DNA of 64,000 nucleotides. Source: Rhodoferax fermentans (lineage in GTDB: Bacteria; Pseudomonadota; Gammaproteobacteria; Burkholderiales; Burkholderiaceae_C). Position 1 is the first letter of the stretch; each line of letters opens with the position of its first letter. The stretch is from the NCBI RefSeq assembly GCF_002017865.1, contig NZ_MTJN01000002.1, positions 1,674,001 through 1,738,000 of the forward strand. The letters are read 5' to 3'. A model generated the notes under the pieces. That model had not been told where the DNA came from. It did not search any database and saw only the letters and a list, made by a program, of their open reading frames with translations. Positions 52,588 to 61,542 of this stretch are shown piece by piece. Made by a program: the position numbers and the translations under genes.

Positions 52588-53347
52588 TTATGTGCTTCGG
52601 CACAGCCCGCTTGGGTACCAGCACACCGGTGCCATCTGCACAGCGCAGCGCCTCGGTCTCCACCCCAAAAGCCTGCGCCACATGGGCCACGGTGAGCACC
52701 TGGGCTGGGCTGCCACAGGCCAGCAGTTGGCCGTCTTTGAGCAGGACCACGTCGTCACAAAAGCGGGCAGCGGCATTGAGATCGTGCAACACCAGCAGCG
52801 TGGTCAGCATCTGCTGGCGGGTGGTCTGGTACACCACCTCCAGCACCTCCAGCTGGTGGCAGATATCAAGCGCGCTGATGGGTTCATCAAGCAACAGCAG
52901 CTTGGGCTGCGACACCAGCGCCTGAGCCAGAAACACCATTTGCCGCTGACCTCCGCTGAGTTCACGCACATCACGCCCGGCCAGCTCCTCGATACCCAGG
53001 CGCTGCAACACCTGGCGCACTGCGGCCAGGTCGTCAGGCTGCACCTTCAGGCGCAGCTGCTGCAAACGTCCAAGCAGCACCACCTCCAGCACACTGAGCG
53101 CCGCCAGGCTCAGCTGGTCCTGCGGCATGTAGGCAATGGATCCTGATGGCCGCTGTGCGCTGCCGTTGAACAGCAGCTGGCCGCTGGCCTTGACCTGTCC
53201 GGCGACCGCCTTGACCAGGGTGGACTTGCCCGATCCATTCGGCCCGACGATGCCCAGCACCCGACCCGGCTGCGCGCACAAATCAATCGGGTGCAACACC
53301 ACACGTGAGCCATACGCAACGCTGAGAGATTGAAGGGAAATGTTCAT
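52553..53347 (-). CDS. Siderophore/metal-type ABC transporter ATPase
   Basis: A 264-residue ATPase of the FecE/FhuC/BtuD type. Walker A GPNGSGKST is at about 35-43, signature LSGGQRQ, Walker B LLLLDEPISALD, and the H-loop LLVLHDLN. It powers the importer formed with the FecCD-type permease and binding protein just upstream in the operon. Its last residues (INAMDDIARCAL) are encoded by the interspersed repeat, so the C-terminus is probably changed compared with relatives. The ATG at 53347 overlaps the end of the permease gene region. Confidence 0.88.
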   Translation of the reverse strand: MNISLQSLSVAYGSRVVLHPIDLCAQPGRVLGIVGPNGSGKSTLVKAVAGQVKASGQLLFNGSAQRPSGSIAYMPQDQLSLAALSVLEVVLLGRLQQLRLKVQPDDLAAVRQVLQRLGIEELAGRDVRELSGGQRQMVFLAQALVSQPKLLLLDEPISALDICHQLEVLEVVYQTTRQQMLTTLLVLHDLNAAARFCDDVVLLKDGQLLACGSPAQVLTVAHVAQAFGVETEALRCADGTGVLVPKRAVPKHINAMDDIARCAL

Positions 53348-53351
53348 GGCC

Positions 53352-54416
53352 TCACCAGTAACTCTTGCGGTTGCGCAAGACCATCCAGATAAAAAACGGC
53401 ACACCAATCAAGGAGGTGACGATGCCGATCGGGAAAATCGCGCCCGGTGAAATGGTCTTGCTGGCCACCGAGGCCAGCGACAACAGCACAGCACCCAGCA
53501 AGCCCGAAGCGGGCAAAAAACCACGCTGGTCTTCACCAATGAGCATGCGCGCCAGATGCGGCGCCACCAGGCCGACAAAACCGATGGTGCCGACAAAAGC
53601 CACAGCGACACCGGTCAAGGCAGAAATCAGCACAAAGCTGCGGATGCGCAAGGCGCTGACATTGACGCCCAGCGCAGCCGCCCGGGCATCGCCCAGTTTG
53701 AGCGCGGTCAGGCCCCAGACATCCCGCGCCAGCCAGGGCACACACACGACCAGCACCGTCAGCATGGCCCAGAATTTGGGCCAGGTGGACTTTTGCAGGC
53801 TGCCAAACAACCAGAACACCACCTGCTGCAGCGACTCGGGTGAGGCCACCATCTGCAACAGGCTGGACAAGCCCTGAAACAAAAACAGCAGTGCAATCCC
53901 CGCCAGCACCAGACCTTCGGCAGACGCTTTGCGAGCGCCACCTATCCAGTACACCCCGGCACAGGCCACACCGGCGAACAAGATCGCATTGGAGGCAATG
54001 GCGTAGTTGTCAGGCACCGGCAGACTGATCCCCAGCACAATCACCAGTGAAGCGCCAAACCCGGCCCCGGCCGAGATGCCCAGCGTGTAGCTCGACGCCA
54101 GCGGGTTGTTCAAAATGGCCTGCATGATGGCACCCGACAAGCCCAGTGCGGCTCCAACCGCGATTGCCATCAGGGCCACCGGCAAACGGATCGACCAGAC
54201 GATGGCCTGCACCGAGCTGTCGGCGGGGTAACCAAACACCGCGCATGCCACTTCCCCCACGGGCAGCATGGCCGGCCCGGTGGCGGCATCAAGCAGCACC
54301 CCCAGCAGCAACAGACCCAGCGCCATCAGCAGCACCAGCGCACGGCGTGCCATGCTGCGCCGGTATTCGGTGCTCACGGCATCCGCTGCCAGGGCGGGAC
54401 AGATCACGGCACTCAC
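53352..54416 (-). CDS. FecCD-type ABC transporter permease
   Basis: A 354-residue integral membrane permease of the iron/vitamin B12/siderophore class with about ten helices. Family landmarks: RLPVALMAIAVGAALGLSGAIMQ and NNPLASSYTLGISAGAGFGA, FVGTIGFVGLVAPHLAR, and PGAIFPIGIVTSLIGVPFF. It is co-transcribed with the ATPase and the binding protein; it overlaps the latter by ATGA. No TonB receptor is in the window, so the substrate is unclear. Confidence 0.9.
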   Translation of the reverse strand: MSAVICPALAADAVSTEYRRSMARRALVLLMALGLLLLGVLLDAATGPAMLPVGEVACAVFGYPADSSVQAIVWSIRLPVALMAIAVGAALGLSGAIMQAILNNPLASSYTLGISAGAGFGASLVIVLGISLPVPDNYAIASNAILFAGVACAGVYWIGGARKASAEGLVLAGIALLFLFQGLSSLLQMVASPESLQQVVFWLFGSLQKSTWPKFWAMLTVLVVCVPWLARDVWGLTALKLGDARAAALGVNVSALRIRSFVLISALTGVAVAFVGTIGFVGLVAPHLARMLIGEDQRGFLPASGLLGAVLLSLASVASKTISPGAIFPIGIVTSLIGVPFFIWMVLRNRKSYW

Positions 54417-55534
54417 GGCTTGAGCGGTAGCATCCAGGTACCGGCATAAGCGACTGGCAGGTACTTGGCGTGGTAGGCCTTGAACGAGGCCTCGGGGTCC
54501 ACATCCTTGAAGGCGTCCGGGTACAGGCGCTTGGCGATGTACTGCATAGCGACAAAGTCAAACAAGGTGCGGCACAGGCCGTGTTCAATCGCATGCACCT
54601 CACCGTTTTTGACCGCCTTGATGTTGGCCCAGGCCGGGCGCTGGGCGTAGGGCAACAGGGTCTGACGGGTCATCTCGGGCGTGGCTTCGTACCCGGTTTT
54701 GACCGCCTTGGGTTTGTTGACCCAGCTGGAGCCCGCGATGAAGATCAAGTCGGGGTTGTCGGCAATCACCGCCTCGGGATTCAACGGGCCCCAGGGGCCG
54801 GGCAATTTGCCATCGGCCACATTGACCGCACCCAGAGTGGTCAACATCTTGCCCCACATGGTGCCGCTGTAGCTGTTGCCCACGGTGTCGGTGCCAGCCT
54901 GACCCAGCTCGACATAGACCTTTTTGTGGGATGGGCCACCGGCCTTGGCGATACGGGAGAGCACACCGTTGTACTCACGCTCGTAGAGTTTGGCCAGTTC
55001 CTCGGCACGGACCTCGGTGCCCATCACCTTGCCGATGGCGCGGGTGGAACTCAGGTGGCGCTCCAGCAGCTGGGCGTTGTAGTCGATCACCACAATCGGG
55101 ATACCTGCGGCCTCGATCTGCTCACGTGCGGTCTGCAGTGACTTGTAGGTCCACTCGGCGATGAACAACACATCGGGCTTGAGCGCGATGACTTTCTCTG
55201 CGCTGAAGGTGCCATCGTCCGAGTGCCCGATATCAGGCATGGCCTGCAGGTTCGGAATGACCGCAGCGTAGCGGCTGAAGATCACCGGACGCCAGCCCTC
55301 AAACGGTGCGCGGGAAATGCCCACCACCTTGGCCCAGTTGTCCTTACCCGCCACGGCGGTGAACTCCTCAAAGTTGAAATTCAGCGCAACCCGCTGGACA
55401 GGGCTGCTGACCTTGACCTTGCGGCCAAGGGCATCGGTGACCTCCACCGTGGCCGGCCAGGCACACAGGGCAAAAACGGCCAGCCACACACCCAACAGGC
55501 GGCGCAGCACAGACTTGGTGACAAAAAAACGCAT
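54413..55534 (-). CDS. Periplasmic metal/siderophore-binding protein of the ABC importer
   Basis: A 373-residue binding protein with signal sequence (LLGVWLAVFALCAWPATVEV) and the type III SBP fold: VTDALGRKV start, FNFEEFTAV..., TYKSLQTAREQIEAAGIPIVVIDY helix-strand, and a C-terminal MQYIAKRLYPDAF. Such proteins bind iron-siderophores, haem, cobalamin or other metal chelates. The first gene of the ABC operon, just downstream of PCuAC-like genes. Confidence 0.85.
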   Translation of the reverse strand: MRFFVTKSVLRRLLGVWLAVFALCAWPATVEVTDALGRKVKVSSPVQRVALNFNFEEFTAVAGKDNWAKVVGISRAPFEGWRPVIFSRYAAVIPNLQAMPDIGHSDDGTFSAEKVIALKPDVLFIAEWTYKSLQTAREQIEAAGIPIVVIDYNAQLLERHLSSTRAIGKVMGTEVRAEELAKLYEREYNGVLSRIAKAGGPSHKKVYVELGQAGTDTVGNSYSGTMWGKMLTTLGAVNVADGKLPGPWGPLNPEAVIADNPDLIFIAGSSWVNKPKAVKTGYEATPEMTRQTLLPYAQRPAWANIKAVKNGEVHAIEHGLCRTLFDFVAMQYIAKRLYPDAFKDVDPEASFKAYHAKYLPVAYAGTWMLPLKP

Positions 55535-55664
55535 GGGTTCTCCAGGCTAAAAAATGCAACGTTGGCCATGGCAGCGCTGAAACTGCGCGCCGCCGCTTGG
55601 CAGGAAATAAAACTTGTCCAACAGGCTCTCGACACCCAAGTCGAGCCGTATCAGGGGGGCACGC

Positions 55665-56186
55665 TCAGTGTTCGGCATGGCTGACGGACAGAGCACGCGG
55701 GGTCTGCACCCACACCTGCACGGTCTGGCTGCCCGCGTGTTCAAAGTCCAGAGTGACATCAAAGCGGTCGCCCTCTTTGAGCGGCGACTTGAGGTCGAGC
55801 AGTGTGAGTTGGTAGTCACCGGTATGGCGCAGCCGGATGGTGGTTTTGGCGGGAAGCTCGATGGCCGAAACCGCTTCGGCGCGCAGGCCCTGGGCCTCGG
55901 GGATCAGGCGCGCCAACACCACCCGGGCGGCCTGGGGTGTGCTGGCGCCCAACAGACGGTCAGGCTGCGCACCCTTGTTCTGGATGCCCCGATAGTAGAC
56001 CTGGCCCTGCGCTGCGCCCGGCACACTGGGCACCGCATAGGGGTGATCGATCAGCAAGTTACCTTTGCTGACACCATGCGCTGACACCCACAAGGGCAAG
56101 ACAAGCAGCAGCGAGACCATCCAGCGGCGCCAACCCGTGGACCGCAGAGAAGAAGGCGCCCCCTGAAGGCGCAAAACTGACACCAT
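55665..56186 (-). CDS. PCuAC-like protein lacking canonical copper ligands
   Basis: A 173-residue exported protein with the PCuA(C)/DUF461 fold: signal, HPYAVPSVPGAAQGQVYYRG, LLGASTP, AVSAIELPAKTTIRL and TGDYQLTLLDLKSPLKEG. In this family a His and Met cluster binds Cu(I). Here the expected HEM and YHxM segments read ARLIPEA and DYQL, so the usual ligands are missing. A C-terminal SHAEH and N-terminal HGVSK may provide a different metal site. The ATG at 56186 has AGGAGAG. A paralogue with the intact ligands is at 56724-57221. Confidence 0.75.
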   Translation of the reverse strand: MVSVLRLQGAPSSLRSTGWRRWMVSLLLVLPLWVSAHGVSKGNLLIDHPYAVPSVPGAAQGQVYYRGIQNKGAQPDRLLGASTPQAARVVLARLIPEAQGLRAEAVSAIELPAKTTIRLRHTGDYQLTLLDLKSPLKEGDRFDVTLDFEHAGSQTVQVWVQTPRALSVSHAEH

Positions 56187-56239
56187 GACACTCTCCTGAC
56201 TAACCAATAAATATGCCTTCAGACCTTATCAGGACTGGA

Positions 56240-56695
56240 TCAAGCACTATGAAATTGGATATTCAGGAAAGCAGGTGGACCGCGCGGTGGCGGTGTAACA
56301 ACAAACGATAAAAGTGAAGCAAATAGCTGCCGACTTTGCGCTGGCACGGCCTGCCCAGCTAACACCAAGGGCACGAACGGGAGCGGTGGCGGGGTGCTGA
56401 GGCGCTCGGCGGACAACAAACAGAACGGGCAGTGCTTCATCAGCCCTTGGGCAGAGGCCGGGTCACCTGACGTGTCTGCTGTGCGCAAAGCCCCATCGGC
56501 CTGTGCTTGCTCCAGCACCACCCAGCGTTGTCCGGTGGTGGTGCAGATCTCCACCAGCGCCGCATCACCACGTGCCCACACCAGGGCATGCGACAGCGTC
56601 GGAACCAGCGCACCCAGCAAGGCAATCCACAGCGCCAGCCACACCACCCGAGGGCGGCGTAACGCGATCAGCAGCGGGCTGGGCACGGCGAACAT
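56240..56695 (-). CDS. DUF2946-like membrane-associated protein
   Basis: A 151-residue protein with an N-terminal membrane helix (RVVWLALWIALLGALVPTLSHALV), a periplasmic part ending in KHCPFCLLS (a CPxC motif) and PPPRGPP near the end. This is like DUF2946 proteins, usually found with copper-handling genes. Its neighbours are two PCuAC-like genes. Function unknown; metal or thiol handling is an inference. Confidence 0.7.
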   Translation of the reverse strand: MFAVPSPLLIALRRPRVVWLALWIALLGALVPTLSHALVWARGDAALVEICTTTGQRWVVLEQAQADGALRTADTSGDPASAQGLMKHCPFCLLSAERLSTPPPLPFVPLVLAGQAVPAQSRQLFASLLSFVVTPPPRGPPAFLNIQFHSA

Positions 56696-56723
56696 GGTCA
56701 GTGGCAGGGGTGCTCAGACGGAA

Positions 56724-57221
56724 TCAGGGCTTGGCAGCGGGCATGCCGTGTTTGGCATGGTCCATCCCAGCCATACCATCCGGCGCGGTGGTGGCCACCG
56801 GCAGCTTGAGTTCGAGCTTGCTCTCGACACCTTTGGCGTCTTTGAAGATGAGTGTCACAGGCACCGTGCTGTCTTTGACCAGTTGCTCTTTGAGGTCCAT
56901 CAGCATGACGTGGTAGCCACCGGGTTTGAGCGCCACCGCCTTGCCTGCGGGCAGATCCAGGCCACCCTTGACCTCGTTCATCTTCATCACACCACCGTCC
57001 ATTTTCATCTCGTGCACCTGTGCCACACCGGCCACAGGCGAGGCTGCGCCCACCAACTTGGCACCGTCTTTGGCAGTGAGGGTCATGAACGCACCGGAGG
57101 CCATCTGGCCTTTGACGGTGGCGCGCGCCCAGGCGTTCTGGACCTCGACGGCGCCCTCAGCAACCGCACTCAACGCCACACTGGCCAACACAGCAGCCAT
57201 CATCAGAGACTTCAACTTCAT
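56724..57221 (-). CDS. Copper chaperone PCu(A)C-like protein
   Basis: A 165-residue exported protein with all PCu(A)C features: signal sequence, VQNAWARATVKGQMASGAFMTL, VAQVHEMKMDGGVMKM (His and Met ligands), LKPGGYHVMLMDL (the second ligand group) and a Met/His-rich tail (MAGMDHAKHGM). PCu(A)C delivers copper in the periplasm to the Cu-A site of cytochrome c oxidase. Start at ATG 57221. It leads the metal-handling cluster 57221-52553. Confidence 0.88.
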   Translation of the reverse strand: MKLKSLMMAAVLASVALSAVAEGAVEVQNAWARATVKGQMASGAFMTLTAKDGAKLVGAASPVAGVAQVHEMKMDGGVMKMNEVKGGLDLPAGKAVALKPGGYHVMLMDLKEQLVKDSTVPVTLIFKDAKGVESKLELKLPVATTAPDGMAGMDHAKHGMPAAKP

Positions 57222-57334
57222 GGGATTTCCTTCAGGTTAAGAATGGCACGCTGTGCCGGGAGACAAAGGCGTTTCAGCCGATGCAAACCACACCAAAGCC
57301 AGCCTGTGGGGCTGGGGTGTTTTGCGCAAATACT

Positions 57335-57386
57335 GATTAAATCAGCCTCTAGCCCTTATGCATAAAGGGCCGATAGCTATAGATGG
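57335..57386. repeat. Interspersed hairpin repeat, copy B
   Basis: Copy B of the element at 52528-52587, here in the gap between a DUF2946-like gene and the PCu(A)C gene. It can form a hairpin from GCCCTT and AAGGGC (57352-57370). Both copies have the same orientation. Confidence 0.6.
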
Positions 57387-57392
57387 GATAGC

Positions 57393-57758
57393 TTAGAGCA
57401 AGCTGGGCGGGCCACGCGAGGGTGGCGGTGCGGCCGTGAGCGCAGCAAGGCGCGCCGCAGGAATGCTTTGCAGCACCCGGCCCAGCGGCAAAAGTGGCTC
57501 AAACACCAGGCTGACAAAGCTGGTTGGCAAACCACCTGTCATACACAGCGGGCAGTGCGCCTGGTCTACCGGGCTGGTGGTCACCGAGCCGTCGTCATGC
57601 AACACCACCTTGGCCATGCCGGTCGAGGTGCAGATCAGCAGCTCCTGCTGCGGGTCCACCAGGGGGGATGCCACCGCCACACCCAACGTCAAGGCAAACC
57701 ACAGCAGCGCCAGTTTGGCGAGCCAGGGGGTGTTGCGCAGGAAGTGCAGAAGGGACAT
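57393..57758 (-). CDS. DUF2946-like membrane protein
   Basis: A 121-residue protein starting MSLLHFLRNTPWLAKL, with a membrane segment (LALLWFALTLGVAVASPL), a HCPLC motif and a PPPSRGPP tail, much like the other DUF2946-like protein at 56240-56695. The ATG at 57758 leaves a clear gap to the ABC ATPase. A paralogue that probably arose by duplication in the copper-related cluster. Confidence 0.68.
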   Translation of the reverse strand: MSLLHFLRNTPWLAKLALLWFALTLGVAVASPLVDPQQELLICTSTGMAKVVLHDDGSVTTSPVDQAHCPLCMTGGLPTSFVSLVFEPLLPLGRVLQSIPAARLAALTAAPPPSRGPPSLL

Positions 57759-57822
57759 GGTGGCGGATGATAACTTGACCTCAGTCAAGCTCGGCCAGCC
57801 ATGAGCGATAGCTTGACCTCCG

Positions 57823-58608
57823 TCAAACCTGGGCGCCCGCGTGGTAACGCGCAAAAAACTGCTGGGTGGCGCTGTGCTGCGGGTTGTCGATCACCTCTTT
57901 GGCCGGGCCACTCTCCAACACCACACCGTCGCGCATAAAAACCACCTGGTCAGCCACCTCGCGGGCAAACGCCATTTCATGGGTCACCAGCACCATGGTC
58001 ATGCCATCAAGCGCCAGTTCGCGGATCACACCCAGCACCTCGCCCACTAACTCAGGGTCGAGCGCCGAGGTCACCTCGTCAAACAACATCACCTGGGGCT
58101 GCATGGCCAGGGCGCGGGCAATCGCCACGCGCTGTTTTTGGCCGCCAGAGAGTTGCTCGGGGCGCTGGTCCACCTTGTCTTGCAGGCCCACTTTGGCCAG
58201 CAGCGCCTGCGCCCGTTCACGCGCCTGGGCCTTGGGCAAACGCAGCACGGTCAACGGGCCTTCCATCACGTTCTGCAGCACCGTCATGTGCGGAAACAGG
58301 TTGAAATGCTGGAACACCATGCCGGTGTTGGCCCGAAAACGTGCCAGCGCCCGGTCGCCGGGCAGGCGGGTGGCATCACCCGAATAGTGCATCTCGTGGC
58401 TACCGACCCGGATGCTGCCTTTGTCGGGAATGGTCAGCAGGTTGATACAACGCAGCAGCGTGGATTTGCCCGAACCAGAGGGGCCCAACAGCGCCACCAC
58501 CGCCCCTTTGTTGATGTGCATATGGATGTCTTTGAGGACCATGTGGTCCCCAAAACTTTTCTGTAACCCGTGGATGTCGATCATGGCGTGGCGTCTGGCG
58601 TGTTTCAT
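57823..58608 (-). CDS. Polar amino acid ABC transporter ATPase
   Basis: A 261-residue ATPase of the GlnQ/HisP class. Walker A GPSGSGKST, Q-loop NTGMVFQHFNLFPHMTV, signature LSGGQKQR, Walker B VMLFDEVTSALDPE and H-loop LVTHEM are all present. It pairs with the permease directly upstream and the binding protein beyond. A shorter start at 58584 (MIDIHGLQKSFG) is equally likely; neither has a clear ribosome-binding site. Confidence 0.9.
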   Translation of the reverse strand: MKHARRHAMIDIHGLQKSFGDHMVLKDIHMHINKGAVVALLGPSGSGKSTLLRCINLLTIPDKGSIRVGSHEMHYSGDATRLPGDRALARFRANTGMVFQHFNLFPHMTVLQNVMEGPLTVLRLPKAQARERAQALLAKVGLQDKVDQRPEQLSGGQKQRVAIARALAMQPQVMLFDEVTSALDPELVGEVLGVIRELALDGMTMVLVTHEMAFAREVADQVVFMRDGVVLESGPAKEVIDNPQHSATQQFFARYHAGAQV

Positions 58609-58623
58609 TGTCAGGTGGGTGGC

Positions 58624-59280
58624 TTACTTGGCGCGTTGCGACTCCAGCCGACGCACCAGCTTGCTCGCGGGCAACAAAATGGCGATGTACATCAGGGCAA
58701 TCAGGGTGTAGGCCTCCAGCGGGCGATAGGTTTCGTGCGCCACCGCCTGGCCCTGGTACACCAGATCGGGCAGCGCCAGCACAGAAAGCAGCGAGGTGTT
58801 CTTGAGCTGCATGATCGACTGGTTCATCAGCGGTGGGGTCATACGCCGCAAGGCTTGTGGCAATACCACCCGGCGCATCACCTGAAACCGGGTCATGCCC
58901 AGCGCCCGTGCGGCATCACTCTGGCCCGCGTCGATCGAGACAATACCGCCCCGGATGATCTCGGAATAAAACGCCCCGCCGTAGAGTGACAACGCCAGGA
59001 CCGCCGCCACCGAGGCCGTCATGGCCACCCCGATCAACACCGGCAGCGCGTAATAAAACCAGATGATCAACACCAGCACCGGCGTTGCGCGAAACAGCTC
59101 CACATACCATGTCAAAGGCAGCGCAAGCAAGCGGGTTTTGGCCAGGCCCCCGATGCCCGCGATCAGCCCGACCGCCATACCCAACACAATACACAGCAGG
59201 CTGTAGCCCACGGTGACCATCAGGCCGTTGGCAAACAGCTGGCGGTATTGCCAGAGGTAGCCAAAGTTCCACTCGTACAT
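58624..59280 (-). CDS. Polar amino acid ABC transporter permease
   Basis: A 218-residue permease of the HisM/GlnP class with the EAA loop EIIRGGIVSIDAGQSDAARALGMTRFQVMRRVVLPQALRRMTPPLM and five or so helices. It sits between the binding protein and the ATPase on the minus strand with short gaps. Only one permease gene is present, so the transporter may be homodimeric. Confidence 0.92.
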   Translation of the reverse strand: MYEWNFGYLWQYRQLFANGLMVTVGYSLLCIVLGMAVGLIAGIGGLAKTRLLALPLTWYVELFRATPVLVLIIWFYYALPVLIGVAMTASVAAVLALSLYGGAFYSEIIRGGIVSIDAGQSDAARALGMTRFQVMRRVVLPQALRRMTPPLMNQSIMQLKNTSLLSVLALPDLVYQGQAVAHETYRPLEAYTLIALMYIAILLPASKLVRRLESQRAK

Positions 59281-59329
59281 GCCCTCTCCTTGGTTCAGCG
59301 CTGTCTCAAACTTGCCATCAGGGTGCGCC

Positions 59330-60175
59330 TCAGAACCTCACGATGGCCGGAATCTCTTCACGTTTGATGTTCATGAGTTTGTCCAGATTGCCCAACACGA
59401 TGGGGTTGATGGCATCGGTGCGACGCAACTCGGCGATCCACTCGTCCACATAGGCGCGCCAGCGCTGGTCTGGCTCCATCCGCAGACCCGCGTTGGTGGA
59501 GGTGCTCTTAACAGGTTCAGGCACCACCACCTGGCCAATACCCGGGTTCTTTTTGACAATCCCGGCCGACAGCGTTACCACCAGCGGCTGCACATCGGCA
59601 CGCCCGGTTTGCACTGCCAGCGTGGCATCGGCCGACTTCTCAAAACGCAGGATCTTGGCCTTGGTGTACATCGTGGTCACCAGGTTGTCGTAGGACGAGC
59701 CCACATCCACCGCAATGGTCACCGCCGGTGTGTCCATCTCGGCCCAGGTTTTGGGACTGAAGCCCTTTTTGGCGATCAGGCTGTAGGCGTTGTTGAACAG
59801 CGGCTGAGAAAAAGCGATGACTTTCTCGCGCTGCGGCGTCGGGTTCAGACCAAAAAAGATATCGATCTTGTTGGACTGCAGGTCCAGCACCGCGTTGCCC
59901 CAGGTGGTCTCGGAAATCTCCAGCTTGGCCCCCAGTTTGGTCGCCAGGTTTTTGGCCAGGTCAATCATGATGCCGCTCCACTCCCCGGTGCCCAGGTCTT
60001 TCTGGTAGTTGGGGGCACCACCCGCCACAGCCGCAATGCGCAGGGTTTTGCTGTTGATGATGCGATCCCAGGTGGACAAATCAGCGCCTGCTTGCGCCCA
60101 GGCGGGTGCACTCAGCGCGGCCACGGTCAGTGCGGCGGCAGCCAGAACAAGTCGGCGGTGTGGGTGGGTTGTCAT
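59330..60175 (-). CDS. Amino acid ABC transporter substrate-binding protein
   Basis: A 281-residue binding protein with a signal sequence (LVLAAAALTVAALSAPAWAQA) and the SBP_bac_3 fold: TLRIAAVAGGAPNYQKDLGTGEWSGIMIDLAKN, LDLQSNKIDIFFGLNPTPQREKVIAFSQP, and AELRRTDAINPIV. The ATG at 60175 is chosen because AAGGAG is 9 nt upstream; a GTG at 60178 is also possible. Linked to an oxidase gene set upstream, the substrate may be the amino acid or opine that the oxidase attacks. Confidence 0.88.
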   Translation of the reverse strand: MTTHPHRRLVLAAAALTVAALSAPAWAQAGADLSTWDRIINSKTLRIAAVAGGAPNYQKDLGTGEWSGIMIDLAKNLATKLGAKLEISETTWGNAVLDLQSNKIDIFFGLNPTPQREKVIAFSQPLFNNAYSLIAKKGFSPKTWAEMDTPAVTIAVDVGSSYDNLVTTMYTKAKILRFEKSADATLAVQTGRADVQPLVVTLSAGIVKKNPGIGQVVVPEPVKSTSTNAGLRMEPDQRWRAYVDEWIAELRRTDAINPIVLGNLDKLMNIKREEIPAIVRF

Positions 60176-60216
60176 CACTTTTCTCCTTCAAAAAAAAGGC
60201 AGCTCCGTGCCGGGGG

Positions 60217-61542
60217 TCAAACAGATTCGTTGTCGGTATAGGCTGCCAGTGCGGTCAAGGCCACCGGGCGCATCGGCCAGCGTGGCACCTCACCGTTGAG
60301 CGCACCGGGCTCAAACAGCACCCCGTGCTCTTGTGCCAAGGCGCTGACAGCGTGGGTGCAATACCTTCCCTGGCAGTTGCCCATGCCAAACCGCCCGACC
60401 AAACGCAGTTCATGCGCAGACGCAGCCAGCGGCAGGCGTTCAAAATCAGCACGGCGCAAGCCCTCACAACGGCACACCACGGTGTTGGCCGTGGGCACGG
60501 AAGGGGGTGTCTGGAACAGCTGGGCCAAGGCGTTTTGCGTTCGCCGGGCGGCAGCGATGGCCTGGTCGAGTTGGGCGTTTTCTGCGCCGGGCTGCCCCAG
60601 GGACCGCAGCACCTGCCAGGCAGCGCGGCGACCATCGTCCACCGCCGCGGCCGCACCCAGCACCTCGCGGCAATCCCCGGCGTGCACGATACAGCCCGAC
60701 TCGTTGTGGCCCGCCTTGGGCAGGCCGGTGGTGTTGGGGCGAAGACCATCGTGCAATGCCAGGTGCTGCACCTGAAACTGGCGTCGAATGCCGCTGTGGT
60801 GTTGCCCGGTGACCAGCAGCTGATCAGCCTCTGTGGTGACCGACACCACCTGCCAGCCCATCAGGTAGGGCACACGGGCGCGCCACAGCTCCCGGGCGTA
60901 CAGCGCAGCTTCTTGCACCTGGGGCCAGCTGCGCAGCGCCTGGATCACCGCGCGGCCCTGCCACCACATCGCGGCCAGCGGCTGGGCATGTTCCAGTACC
61001 GCCAAAGGTGGGTTACCCGCCGCAGCCAGTTGGGCTGCCAGCGCCAGCAGCAGCGGGCCACTGCCCGCCAGCACCACCGAGCCAGTTGGCACGCGGCCCG
61101 TTTCCTTGAACTGCACCTGCATGCCACCCACCGTGACCACCCCCGGCAGCTCCCAGCCTTCACGCGGGGTCACCTGCTCGACCGCACCTACCGCCAGAAT
61201 CACCGCCTTGGGCCGCACACTCTGCACCCGCCCCAGCGGCCGGTTGTCGATTAAAAAACGACCATCGCGGTCTACACCGATCAGCACCGATTGCATCTGG
61301 TGGGTGATATGTGCCCCTGCCTGCGCCACGGCTTGCATCAAGGCATCGCGTCGGCGGCGCTGGTGTTCTGGCATCACCCACTGGCTGGGGCCGGTACCCA
61401 CATGGCGCCGGAAAATGGCCCCGCCAACTTGGTCGCGCTGCTCCACCAACAAACTGCTCACGCCATGGCGCGCCAGCTCAGTCGCCGCAGACAACCCCGC
61501 CGGGCCAGCCCCCACAACCAGGACATCGGGCAACTGGGTCAT
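60217..61542 (-). CDS. FAD-dependent oxidoreductase subunit with BFD-like [2Fe-2S] domain (opine/hydroxyproline oxidase A-like)
   Basis: A 441-residue flavoprotein of the HcnB/OoxA/SoxA-alpha type. N-terminal FAD-binding VVGAGPAGLSAATEL, a second nucleotide site around GSVVLAGSGPLLLALAAQL, and a C-terminal BFD-like segment with CRCEG and NCQGRYC for a 2Fe-2S cluster. It overlaps the 2Fe-2S gene by ATGA. Together with that protein and the glycine-oxidase-like subunit it makes a heterotrimer like opine oxidase or D-hydroxyproline dehydrogenase; the substrate is unknown. Confidence 0.85.
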   Translation of the reverse strand: MTQLPDVLVVGAGPAGLSAATELARHGVSSLLVEQRDQVGGAIFRRHVGTGPSQWVMPEHQRRRRDALMQAVAQAGAHITHQMQSVLIGVDRDGRFLIDNRPLGRVQSVRPKAVILAVGAVEQVTPREGWELPGVVTVGGMQVQFKETGRVPTGSVVLAGSGPLLLALAAQLAAAGNPPLAVLEHAQPLAAMWWQGRAVIQALRSWPQVQEAALYARELWRARVPYLMGWQVVSVTTEADQLLVTGQHHSGIRRQFQVQHLALHDGLRPNTTGLPKAGHNESGCIVHAGDCREVLGAAAAVDDGRRAAWQVLRSLGQPGAENAQLDQAIAAARRTQNALAQLFQTPPSVPTANTVVCRCEGLRRADFERLPLAASAHELRLVGRFGMGNCQGRYCTHAVSALAQEHGVLFEPGALNGEVPRWPMRPVALTALAAYTDNESV

